A DNA stretch of 64,000 bases from Ectopseudomonas chengduensis (GTDB taxonomy: Bacteria; Pseudomonadota; Gammaproteobacteria; Pseudomonadales; Pseudomonadaceae). Of this stretch, positions 33,693 through 43,160 are shown piece after piece. The notes under the pieces are model-generated. The model saw only the letters and a list, made by a program, of their open reading frames with translations. It searched no databases and was not told the origin of the DNA. The translations under genes and the position numbers were made by a program. Location: positions 184,273-248,272 of the forward strand of contig NZ_FMZQ01000007.1 in the NCBI RefSeq assembly GCF_900102635.1, in the 5' to 3' direction. Numbering within the stretch: the stretch's first letter is position 1; the number at the start of each line of letters is the position of its first letter.

Positions 33693-34490
33693 ATGCGTAA
33701 TGGAATCATCCTCCAGGTACAAGGTCTCGGTGTCCCAGTTCAAATGGCCTCTGATCGTGTCGAGGCCGGTTATGTTGTCGGGTGGTCCTCTGATGTCGAT
33801 TGCCCGATTGATGCCCCGGCTCACGTCCTGATCGGCAACAAGGAGGTCGACCGTTTCCTTCGTATGGCTGTTGATCCTCGCTTTCAGCAAGCAGGCCTGA
33901 TTCAGGTTATCGGGGTAGAGGTGAACGACGATCAAACCGCCATCTCGCGCCAAGATTGCATTCACAAGTACCAGATAAGCCCCGACAACTGGAACAGCGT
34001 TCGCACGGCGCTGGTGATTGCCGGTAACTCACCGAAGGGTCCAGTTATGGACACCATGGAGTGGATCGGAACCCGCCAGGAGTACGCCGAAGGCGCTCAC
34101 ATGCGCGAGGCGTTCCAACATGCCAGCACTCGCGGCATGAAGTCGGTAACGCTCTATACCCAGCAGGAAGGCGGTCACATCCTGAATGCCGCTGATTTCA
34201 TCCACGGCTTTCGCCGGCAGATGAAGCCATCGCTGCGCTACGCCGAACTACTGCGCCAGCAGATCGAAAGCGCCGTTATGGACATGGACTGCAACCAAAT
34301 CCATGGCGAGCGAGCGGTACACGTGCTGCGTCAGATACAGAACGCATTCCGCCATGAGCAAGAGCAACAACTCTGTGAGTTGCAAGACCTCGGCATGGAT
34401 ACCGCCAAGTTCCAGCGCACTGCTCAGGAAGCCGTGGAAGAACTTGATAGTCCCAATACCCGTAAACCTCGCGGCCCATCCCTGCACTGA
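33693..34490 (+). CDS. Hypothetical protein of the polyvalent operon
   Basis: This 265-residue soluble protein starts at ATG 33693 behind AAGGAA. The N-terminal third is beta-rich; the C-terminal half is helical with a Gln/Glu-rich stretch (RHEQEQQLCELQDLG). No family is recognised. It ends 11 bp before the giant gene. Confidence 0.68.
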   Translation: MRNGIILQVQGLGVPVQMASDRVEAGYVVGWSSDVDCPIDAPAHVLIGNKEVDRFLRMAVDPRFQQAGLIQVIGVEVNDDQTAISRQDCIHKYQISPDNWNSVRTALVIAGNSPKGPVMDTMEWIGTRQEYAEGAHMREAFQHASTRGMKSVTLYTQQEGGHILNAADFIHGFRRQMKPSLRYAELLRQQIESAVMDMDCNQIHGERAVHVLRQIQNAFRHEQEQQLCELQDLGMDTAKFQRTAQEAVEELDSPNTRKPRGPSLH

Positions 34491-34501
34491 GGATTCCAGT
34501 C

Positions 34502-37500
34502 ATGTCCGCCATCATCGACTCACTGAAGCGTGCGACCGTGCTTGTTCGTCCTGAGCCGATGACCGGCGAACAGCTTTTCTGGCACCCCTTAGCCAAGGCC
34601 GCTATCGCGTTACCTTCCCCATCGAAGCAGGCCTACAAGGACCTATCAGACCTGGGTTGGCGAGCGGATGATTCACTTGACGCGGAACAGCGCAGCGCTC
34701 TGCGCGAGCGCCCCCTCAACATGCTGGCTGCTATGCAGTCGGCATGGCCTGATCTGCAAAACCTGCATCCTGATACGCTCGCCCCGCGTCTTTCACTGGA
34801 GGGGCTGTTGCAGGTAGTTAGTTCGCAGCCTGTCGAGATGCGTTCTCGCACACTGAAGTGGGTCAACGCTCGCTGTGCATCGCTCGGCCGCAAGGACCTG
34901 GCCAATGCCTTGACCGAAGCGTGCCGTGAGCTACCGATGAAGGCCGACCATCCTTGGGCTGACGCTGAGTTTCTTACATCTGCCGACGGCAAGCATGCTT
35001 TTCAGATCACGGGGAATGAGCTGGATGGGTATTCCATGCGTGCGTTCATCGCAGGCAGCGTTGAAGCGCCCATTCGCCATGCAGCCACTCTGGCCGAACT
35101 GTTCCAACCTAACATCGAATGGCGTCCTATTGACTGGGAGGTTTACCAGGCCAGCACAACTGCGTTCGCCGCCGAGCCTGAAGAGTTTTGGACTCATCCG
35201 GCGCTCGCCCAGCATATTGGCGTGCGCCATCACCTTCTCGACGCACTCAGCGAGAGCTACTGGCTGATCAAGGTTGAACAAGACGGCGTAGGCGCGCTGG
35301 TGGGTATCCAGCAAGACCAGTTGCAGCGCCGCTACCTGGACAGCCTGCCACTGTCCTGGATGGAGTCAATGGCCTCCAAATACGGTCTTGCCACGGACAC
35401 CCTTCCACAGATTCGCCATTTGGTGGACGCCTGGATGATGGTTCGCCTCGGCGATAGCGAGGTGCTAGAAACGATTGTCCCAGCCATGCGTGCGACTAAC
35501 CCTGAAGCTTTCACTGGATGGCCAGATGATCGCCTTCTGGCCCTATGGCGGGCCTCTTTCGACTCAGCCGCACGATACGCCAAGCAGCAGCAGAAACCTG
35601 GGTATCCCGATAACGTAATGCGTTCTGGGGCGGTGGCATCTGATAACACTGCAGAGCTTATGGCCAATGATCTCCGCCGCCACTACGGCGGTCAGGTCGT
35701 TGACGGACTGCTCAATGCCGGCAAGCTGGTACTGGTCGATTCGATAGAACAACTCCCGCCCGGCCTCCTTAGCACCTTCACCCCCGAACAGCTTGAGCAA
35801 TGCGCAGGTGCTACTACACCAGACCGGACTATCTACCTGGTGGCCAACAGGATCGAGCGCGACAAAACCGTCGGCTTGTTTCTTCATGAGGTCGGTGAGC
35901 ACGCAGGCCTTGCCAGCATGCTTGGTGACGACTACGGCCGCCTATGTCGTCAGTTCGATAAGCTACTCCAAGCCGGCGACACCTACGCTACCTGGGCCGC
36001 AATGCGAGTGCCGAGGTCCACTGAAAACCACCAGATTCCCAGTGAGCGGCTCGCGTATCTGGTTGAGCGCGTAGCGAATGAACGCCAAGCGGTTGAAGGC
36101 GGCGAGGGCGGACATGCCCTTGGCAATGAGGTGTTGCAACAGCTCCGCACCTGGCTCTTCCGCACGGATACGTGCCGCTGGCTTGACCAAGCCGGCCTGC
36201 TCGATGACTTCCGACTCAATCCCTTCGATATGGCCACCCTTGCGCGCCAAGCAGTCGACTACTACGGGAAGGAAGTCCTGCAAGACGTTTCAGTTGATCC
36301 TTCATGGATCGACCGCTTGGACCAATCTCTGCTCGACACCCTGTTCCTTGCGACTACTGAAGAGCGCCAGCGGCACTTATCTGATCTTCCAGCAGAGGAT
36401 GCATTGGCGTTCATCTACAGCATGAGCGCACTGAACGCCCCAGCTATCTGGGAAACTCTTGACCTATGGGCGGACACTCTCCACACCCTCGCAGCGCAAA
36501 CGGAGAATCCTGCGCTGCGTTCCTTAGCTATTGCCACCCTGGACGAAGGCCGGCGCATCGAGACGCAGCGCGCCGCAAGTGACCAGTTTGAGCGCCAGGG
36601 CTTCGCTATGTGGGTCGATGATACTGCAGAGCCAGACCGCTCCAAGCTCTATTTCCTGGCTCCCTCGGCCAAGTTCGCTGACCATTGGCAGCTCAATTAC
36701 TTCGGCAAAGGACAGATCGGCGACACACAGTACCAAAGTGCTCAGGAGGCATTGCGTGTTGTGCAAGCTTCCGCCTTTGTCGTTCCGGATGCAGAGGCAC
36801 CAGCAGTACTCCAACGCTACGCCACAGCTCAGTTCCGCAGTGCGCCCGACGATCCTATTGAAGCTTTCAAGCAATGGTTCGGTGATAGCAAAGTCCTTGA
36901 TGATGAAGGTCGACCATTGGTCATGTACCACGCAACCTATGCTGGCGAAATTGATGTCTTTGATAGGCTGAAGTCGACGGAATTTCGTAGGGCCAGCATG
37001 GACACAGTAGGCATCTGGTTTTCCGATAATCCAGGTCACACAGGTGCTGGTATTTACGCGAGCGGACCAGGCGCTGCGATCTACCCCGTTTTCCTACGTG
37101 CCGAACGGACCAAGTATTACGACAGGTTTGATGACTTTCTCCGAGACATGCATGAGGCGGAGGGACGCCGCTTCGAAGACCAATCGCCAAAAGGCATAGG
37201 GTCAACCGAAGGCCTGCGAGCCAAGCTGAAGGCTCAGGGCTACGACAGCATCGGCTTCACCAGAACTTTTAACGGAGAGCTGGAAGTTGAAATCGGCATC
37301 TATGCAGCCGCTGTAGAGCGGGCCAAGGAAGAGGAGTACTCGGTCCCTCGCAGTGAGCGCCAGCCATATACTGCCAAGCGCATGCGCCTAGAAGAAAGCC
37401 TTGCCACGCTGAGAGCTGAGCAGAAGGCACTTGGCTTTAGCACCGAGTTTGACGGGCAAAACGTTATTGCTGTGTTCGAGCCTGACCAGATCAAAAGTGC

Positions 37501-40500
37501 TGTCGGAAACAATGGCGACTACAGCCTGGCAAACCCGAGCATCATGTTCCGCTTGAAAGCCTCTGATGAAGAATTGGCGTTCGCTCGCTGGTTCGGGAAC
37601 AGCAAAGTGGTCGATGCCGGTGGTAAGCCCCTCGTGGTTTATAAAGGCGGTCCTACCCAGGCCTGGCAAGACGGCTCGGAAATCACAGTATTCGACAGCC
37701 CCAACGGCCCTTGGGCCGGCTTCTTCACTTCCGACAAAAACGTGGCGAGCCGTTTTGCTGAAGCTCAATGGCATATGACCAGTCGCGGGGGGCAACCAGC
37801 CGGCGTTTTCCCCGTGTATCTGAAAATCGAGCGCCCTCTTGTTGTTGATGCGGCAGGTCGGCCAGCACGTGACTTTCAGATCGATGCCAGCGTAATCGGC
37901 AAGGAAGATTCCCCCCTGCGTGAAGAACTTCTGTCCGGTAACTACGACGGCCTTATCTTAAAGAACACGGCAGATGAGGGGGATGTCCTTGTTCCGCTGA
38001 GCCCCGAGCAAGTCAAGTCAGCCATTGGGAACAATGGAAATTTCGACCCATCGAGTACGGACATCCGCTTTAAACTCACTCTAGACGCTCCAGCTCAAGA
38101 CTTTGAGGCTTGGTTCGGGAACAGTAAGGTTGCAGATTCCAACGGGCTTCCACTACCAGTGTTCCATGGCACTGAAGCCGACTTTGCTGAATTTCGGGGA
38201 GACGCGATCTTTTTTGCTGGAACCGAGTCAGGCGCTCGCCCCTATGGTAGTAATGTTATCAAGGCATTCTTGTCGTTGCAGAATCCCTATGTCGTCGACT
38301 ACTACGGCCAGGGCGACAACGACATCGTGTTTGACGTCGAGGAGGCGAGAGATGGGGGGCATGACGGACTAATCGTCCGTAATGCCTACGATGGCCACTC
38401 GACCTTCGATCAGTATGTCGCGTTCGATCCAGGGCAGATCAGGATCATCAACAGCGGTTCCCGAGTTGGCCCTGGGACAGGTAGAACTACCGAAACCCTT
38501 TATCTGGACTCTTCTACCGGCGATGGCACCACCAAGGTCCTGAAGAACCCAAGTCGTAACCAGGCGCTCGCTTTCGCGAAACAAGCGAAGTACCAAGACC
38601 TGCGCGGCATCGTTGATCCAGCTACAGGGAATCTGTTCCTGGCTGATGCAAACGCAGTAGATCATAAGATGCTCGCCGAAGGTGTAGGTCTTGAGTGGGA
38701 GGCAGTGCGCCATACTGTTGACCCTGTTACTGGCAGCAGCAATCGCCTGAGCATTCCGGCCACAGCCATCGAGTTCTATCCACGGAACATTTTCGCTGAC
38801 GATTCTGATTCGAGATTTCAGTTCGCGCTGGATCGAGAACAGGCCTTTAGCCGCTGGTTCGCTGATAGCAAAGTCGTCAGAGATGGCAAGCCATTGGTCG
38901 TTTATCACGGCACAGCAAGCGATTTCGACTCGTTTGACCCCAAAAAGGTTGGTAGCACATTCGGTTATGACGAGATTGGGTTCTTCTTCACTGACGACCG
39001 TAGTGACATCCCAGGCGGGGCAGGCGATTTCGCCATTCGCGCTGCTCGCTATGCGGAGACTGAAAGCGGTGCCAACATACTGCCTGTTTATCTGTCCCTG
39101 CAAAATCCCTATACACTTGAGCAGTACGCTTTCGACCTTCAGTTAGATGTTGATTCTTTGGTGATGTATGGGGGGGAACAACAAGCACTCGTTGACCTGT
39201 TTGATCAAGACCGTAGCGACATCATGCGTAAGGTCATTGACGGCAACTATGATGGGATAGCATTCGAATTCGGTGGCGACAGCCTCTTCGTTGCCCTGCA
39301 TTCAGAGCAGATCAAAAGTGCTATAGGCAACGTCGGTACGTTCGATCCCACGAATCCGGATATCCGTTTCAGCTTCGCCGGCCCCCGAGCTATGACCGCT
39401 AGCGGTACGTCTCTGGTCGATGCGATCAAACGACTTGCTGATGGTCATCATGTTGAAGACGTACGCCAGGAAACTGGTTGGTTCCAAGGGGTTGACGGTA
39501 AATGGCGCTTCGAGATCGACGATAGCGATGCCCGCATCAAGCTTTGGGGTGAGCCGGATGTATGGGAACTCCGCGATGCCAATGGCGGCGAGTGGATCAG
39601 ATCGAAGGACTTTGTTGTCAAGTATCCACATAGCCTTCTGACCCAGCGTATCAACGAATGGCAGCTCGCCAGAACCAGCCGCGATCTACGTTACCCGTCT
39701 GGAATCCTGACGATTGGTGACATCCTGGATCACCCACGCCTATTCCAGGCATACCCTTGGGTGGCCGATATCGACTTCGTGATCGATGACTCCATTCGTA
39801 TAGGCGACGCAGAGTTCGTTTCAAGCGGCAACGGCTTTGTCAGGACCATTAGGATGGGGTTTGTTGCCGACCCTGAAGTGGCGAAGTCCGCGATTCTTCA
39901 CGAGATTCAGCATGCAATTCAGGAAGTCGAAGGCTTTGCTCGCGGTGGTGACCCTGACGAAGAAGAAAGCAAAGCCACGCCAGAGCAAGTTCAAGAATGG
40001 AAAGACGCTCTGACACTGCGTCGCCTGACCGAACAATCACAGGCCGCAGTCGTACCAGCGTCTGCGCTCTCATTGTTCGAAGCCTTGATAGGGCGGCAGC
40101 CAATCGGAGGAGCTGTTTCCCTGGCGACCTACAACTCCACGGCTGACTTGGAGCTTGCGTACAGGGAAACTCGCGACAATGCCCTCTCTCCGACCGAACG
40201 TTACCTGCGGTTAGCCGGTGAGGTGGAAGCTCGCAATACCCAGGCCAGAATCAAACTGACCGAAGAAGAGCGGCGGTTGATATCTCCCTCAGTCACCCAA
40301 TCTGTGCCTGACGGTGACATCATCGTCACAGGTGCGCGACAGCCATCGATTTCGTTCGTCGAAAGCCTCAATGGCACAAATGGTAGACAGCTTGATTTGA
40401 CGCTTGAAGCTCGTGTTGGTGGTGAGACTGTAGGCCGTATCGACTATTCAATCTTGGACGGCCGACCCTCTATCCAGATGATTGAGGTCGAGGACAAGTT

Positions 40501-42829
40501 TCGCCGGCAGGGTTACGCGACCCAGTTGATCCAGCAGCTTCAGCGCCGGCATCCTGAATCGAGCATTGATTTCGGCATGCTGACGCCTGATGGCGCAGCG
40601 TGGTTTGACTCTTTGCCAAAGCGGATAGTGCCCACGGCTGCGGGGTTGAAAAAAGCTGAACTGGACCAGGCTCAAATTCAGCGTGATGAACTCCTTGCAA
40701 AGGCGGCCGCGCTACGAGCAAACGGACCGAGCATAGAGAAGAAGGCTCAGCTGGACGAACTCGTTGAGCCACTGAATGATCTCCATGACCTCATTAGCGA
40801 TCTGGAGCAGGAAGTTCTCGGCGAGCCACTCACAGATGTTTTCATCGAGACCGGTGCGATGGCGGCGCTGATGCGCCGCATCCGTCATGTTGGCAAAGAC
40901 GTGATTGCGGGTGCTGGCCGAAACCTATCCTTTGCAGGGGCCCCAGGCGCTCAGTTCGATATTGTTCACATTGGCCCGGCGATAAGCGGCATGTCGCGAC
41001 AACTCGAAACCCTGCAGCTTCAGCAGGGGACTGGTGCCGCATTTTCAATTACCGATCTTCCGGGCGTACATCTGGGGGGAAGTCTGGTAGACCTACAAGC
41101 CAGGCTTGATGGTGCGGCAGCAGAGGTCATGGAGCGTGCAGAAGCCCAGATCAATGACCTTCGCTCACGTCTCGAATGGCTCAAAAGCCAACGCAAAGTC
41201 TCCCAACGGCTTGTTCATCAAACCCAGTCGGCGCTTGCAAATAGCAGGTCCTGTAAGCAGGTTCTTGCCCAGTGGGCTTCACCGTCTGAGGAGAACACGC
41301 TTGCATGGGGCAGGGCGCTTACGCCTGAACAGACAGACCGCATTATTCACGCCCTACCAGAATGCAGGGGCATGACCGGTGCGCAAGCATTCCAGGCGCT
41401 CGCTCAGAAGAGTTCCACGCCCCATACCGCCGAACAGGCGCTATTGGCTGCCGGGTTTGTTGGTATCAGAGACGAAGAGCACCTAGTTCTTTGGGATAAA
41501 GCCAGCATCAAAATGGCCAACGAGTTGGAACAATGGGCTTCAAGCTCAACGCGGTTTCACCTGGCATACCATGGAACACGTCATGACGTGGATCAGTTCT
41601 CCCTTGACCATGTAGGCACTGGCGAAGGGGCCCAAGCGTTCGGTTACGGTCTGTATTTCGCCCAATCCAAGATGGTTGCTAAGCAGTACCAGACCGCACA
41701 CCACCGCTCCATGGTTTGGTATGAAAATGAGCTTTTCCCCAATGTTCGGCAGCTGACAGAGGCAGTGTTGCCAGGTTTACTTGCCCAGACAGACCTCAAT
41801 CCAGAAGCTCTCCCAGAGGCCGAACGGCTGCTTCGTCAGGTCGCGATTCTCCAACAAGACGACCCCGCGCACGCCGCCGAGCGTATCGCACAACTCGATT
41901 TCCAGTTGCAGGCTGTAGCGAAACACCTGACCGAGGGTATGCTGAACGTGAACGCGCACAGCGTGGACAGGTATACCCTTCTGCCGGCAGGCGGAGCCCG
42001 CGATCTCCGGAGAATTCTCTCCAGCGATGACAAGGCACTGGCCCGTGGCTTTCATGAGATTGAATGCGCCTTGCATTGGCACCTTCGCCCTGGAATGAGC
42101 GAGGCGCAGCTGAATAGCGTTTTGGCAGAACGTCTGACCTCCCTTTCTGAGGTTCAGCCCCTTTCTGATGAGCTTTCTCGAATCGAGCGCGAGCTGAATC
42201 GTTATCCCGGTGACGGATACCTCGTAGCGCGCCATAGAGATGTCGAGCGAGCAATAGAACGGGCACTAGATGTTAAGCATCTGGTTGCTCACTACCCTGA
42301 TTTGCGCCTACATGCTCCGATTGGCGCAGGCAATCTTTACATGGTCGAAGTCAGTATCAAACCTGATGAGTACCTGGTTCTTGAGGCCCCGCTTAGCCAG
42401 CAATCCAGCCTCGTGAAAACAGCATTCAATGCAATTATCCAGGATGCGTCACTGCCGGTTGAGATGCGCGACCATATCGCCCGCCAGGTGGCGAACAACG
42501 CTAAGGGAGAGCATCTACTTGCTGCGCTGAGTGGGCGTGAATCGATCTATTTGGCTGCTACCGAATCAGCTGAGCAACAAGCGACTCAGTGGATGCTTAC
42601 TCATGGAATCCAGGGCGTGCGCTACGCCGACGGCATCACCCGAAAGACCGATGGGTCCTCCTGCAATTTCGTTGTTTTCGATGAATCGCGTATCAGCATT
42701 CTTGGTCACACCGACAAGCTGATACGCGCCGAAAGTGATTCCATCCCTGTTTATGACTACGCGGACATCGATGCCCTTGAGCAAGTGCAGCTATCCCGTG
42801 CCGCCAACCGCAACAACCCTGGCCTCTGA
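34502..42829 (+). CDS. Giant polyvalent protein: five ADP-ribosyltransferase-like modules, two zincin motifs, GNAT-like domain
   Basis: This 2775-residue protein starts at ATG 34502 behind GAGGA. From the N-terminus: an unassigned region; a zincin-type motif HEVGEH (462-467); four ART-PolyVal-type modules, each opening with a WF(G/A)(N/D)SKV block and a [YF]HGT-like motif (His 810, Lys 1048, His 1222, His 1469); a wedge ending in a second zincin motif HEIQH (1800-1804) preceded by a TGWF..DGKWRFEIDD segment; a GNAT-like segment (about 1963-2045, IEVEDKFRRQGYATQLIQQL); coiled coils; and a fifth ART-like module (YHGT, His 2357). Three of the first four modules close with an SAxGNxGxFxxxxxDIRF-like tail. 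Polyvalent proteins of phages and conjugative elements are thought to be delivered with DNA and counter host defence. Module 2 lacks the His. Enzymatic activity is not shown. Confidence 0.88.
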   Translation: MSAIIDSLKRATVLVRPEPMTGEQLFWHPLAKAAIALPSPSKQAYKDLSDLGWRADDSLDAEQRSALRERPLNMLAAMQSAWPDLQNLHPDTLAPRLSLEGLLQVVSSQPVEMRSRTLKWVNARCASLGRKDLANALTEACRELPMKADHPWADAEFLTSADGKHAFQITGNELDGYSMRAFIAGSVEAPIRHAATLAELFQPNIEWRPIDWEVYQASTTAFAAEPEEFWTHPALAQHIGVRHHLLDALSESYWLIKVEQDGVGALVGIQQDQLQRRYLDSLPLSWMESMASKYGLATDTLPQIRHLVDAWMMVRLGDSEVLETIVPAMRATNPEAFTGWPDDRLLALWRASFDSAARYAKQQQKPGYPDNVMRSGAVASDNTAELMANDLRRHYGGQVVDGLLNAGKLVLVDSIEQLPPGLLSTFTPEQLEQCAGATTPDRTIYLVANRIERDKTVGLFLHEVGEHAGLASMLGDDYGRLCRQFDKLLQAGDTYATWAAMRVPRSTENHQIPSERLAYLVERVANERQAVEGGEGGHALGNEVLQQLRTWLFRTDTCRWLDQAGLLDDFRLNPFDMATLARQAVDYYGKEVLQDVSVDPSWIDRLDQSLLDTLFLATTEERQRHLSDLPAEDALAFIYSMSALNAPAIWETLDLWADTLHTLAAQTENPALRSLAIATLDEGRRIETQRAASDQFERQGFAMWVDDTAEPDRSKLYFLAPSAKFADHWQLNYFGKGQIGDTQYQSAQEALRVVQASAFVVPDAEAPAVLQRYATAQFRSAPDDPIEAFKQWFGDSKVLDDEGRPLVMYHATYAGEIDVFDRLKSTEFRRASMDTVGIWFSDNPGHTGAGIYASGPGAAIYPVFLRAERTKYYDRFDDFLRDMHEAEGRRFEDQSPKGIGSTEGLRAKLKAQGYDSIGFTRTFNGELEVEIGIYAAAVERAKEEEYSVPRSERQPYTAKRMRLEESLATLRAEQKALGFSTEFDGQNVIAVFEPDQIKSAVGNNGDYSLANPSIMFRLKASDEELAFARWFGNSKVVDAGGKPLVVYKGGPTQAWQDGSEITVFDSPNGPWAGFFTSDKNVASRFAEAQWHMTSRGGQPAGVFPVYLKIERPLVVDAAGRPARDFQIDASVIGKEDSPLREELLSGNYDGLILKNTADEGDVLVPLSPEQVKSAIGNNGNFDPSSTDIRFKLTLDAPAQDFEAWFGNSKVADSNGLPLPVFHGTEADFAEFRGDAIFFAGTESGARPYGSNVIKAFLSLQNPYVVDYYGQGDNDIVFDVEEARDGGHDGLIVRNAYDGHSTFDQYVAFDPGQIRIINSGSRVGPGTGRTTETLYLDSSTGDGTTKVLKNPSRNQALAFAKQAKYQDLRGIVDPATGNLFLADANAVDHKMLAEGVGLEWEAVRHTVDPVTGSSNRLSIPATAIEFYPRNIFADDSDSRFQFALDREQAFSRWFADSKVVRDGKPLVVYHGTASDFDSFDPKKVGSTFGYDEIGFFFTDDRSDIPGGAGDFAIRAARYAETESGANILPVYLSLQNPYTLEQYAFDLQLDVDSLVMYGGEQQALVDLFDQDRSDIMRKVIDGNYDGIAFEFGGDSLFVALHSEQIKSAIGNVGTFDPTNPDIRFSFAGPRAMTASGTSLVDAIKRLADGHHVEDVRQETGWFQGVDGKWRFEIDDSDARIKLWGEPDVWELRDANGGEWIRSKDFVVKYPHSLLTQRINEWQLARTSRDLRYPSGILTIGDILDHPRLFQAYPWVADIDFVIDDSIRIGDAEFVSSGNGFVRTIRMGFVADPEVAKSAILHEIQHAIQEVEGFARGGDPDEEESKATPEQVQEWKDALTLRRLTEQSQAAVVPASALSLFEALIGRQPIGGAVSLATYNSTADLELAYRETRDNALSPTERYLRLAGEVEARNTQARIKLTEEERRLISPSVTQSVPDGDIIVTGARQPSISFVESLNGTNGRQLDLTLEARVGGETVGRIDYSILDGRPSIQMIEVEDKFRRQGYATQLIQQLQRRHPESSIDFGMLTPDGAAWFDSLPKRIVPTAAGLKKAELDQAQIQRDELLAKAAALRANGPSIEKKAQLDELVEPLNDLHDLISDLEQEVLGEPLTDVFIETGAMAALMRRIRHVGKDVIAGAGRNLSFAGAPGAQFDIVHIGPAISGMSRQLETLQLQQGTGAAFSITDLPGVHLGGSLVDLQARLDGAAAEVMERAEAQINDLRSRLEWLKSQRKVSQRLVHQTQSALANSRSCKQVLAQWASPSEENTLAWGRALTPEQTDRIIHALPECRGMTGAQAFQALAQKSSTPHTAEQALLAAGFVGIRDEEHLVLWDKASIKMANELEQWASSSTRFHLAYHGTRHDVDQFSLDHVGTGEGAQAFGYGLYFAQSKMVAKQYQTAHHRSMVWYENELFPNVRQLTEAVLPGLLAQTDLNPEALPEAERLLRQVAILQQDDPAHAAERIAQLDFQLQAVAKHLTEGMLNVNAHSVDRYTLLPAGGARDLRRILSSDDKALARGFHEIECALHWHLRPGMSEAQLNSVLAERLTSLSEVQPLSDELSRIERELNRYPGDGYLVARHRDVERAIERALDVKHLVAHYPDLRLHAPIGAGNLYMVEVSIKPDEYLVLEAPLSQQSSLVKTAFNAIIQDASLPVEMRDHIARQVANNAKGEHLLAALSGRESIYLAATESAEQQATQWMLTHGIQGVRYADGITRKTDGSSCNFVVFDESRISILGHTDKLIRAESDSIPVYDYADIDALEQVQLSRAANRNNPGL

Positions 42830-42844
42830 CCACAAGGAATTCAC

Positions 42845-43147
42845 ATGCCTGCCACTGATCTAGAGTTCACAGAATACCTGCTGCACGTCGGTCCTCATGA
42901 GGATGGAGAATCCTGCGCCTTGTTGTGGCTGGACCGGGTTTGGCCACTCAGCGATACAGCTACAGTTCAGGAAGAGGCGAAAGAGGGCGGGTTCATCGAT
43001 CTCGTAATCGCCGGCCGCGAGGGGCGTCTGATTCTGAAGTCAGTTGACCAAGAGTGCCTGCCTCACATCCGGTCCTCTGGCCTCTATGTGATTTACCAAG
43101 GCAAGGACGGAGCAACTGTTCAGGCCCATATGCCGATTGTGAAGTAG
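42845..43147 (+). CDS. Small acidic hypothetical protein
   Basis: This 100-residue acidic protein starts at ATG 42845 behind AAGGA, 15 bp after the giant gene. It may be a cognate binding or immunity partner of the polyvalent protein, but no family supports this. Confidence 0.62.
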   Translation: MPATDLEFTEYLLHVGPHEDGESCALLWLDRVWPLSDTATVQEEAKEGGFIDLVIAGREGRLILKSVDQECLPHIRSSGLYVIYQGKDGATVQAHMPIVK

Positions 43148-43160
43148 GGAAGGGCAGACA

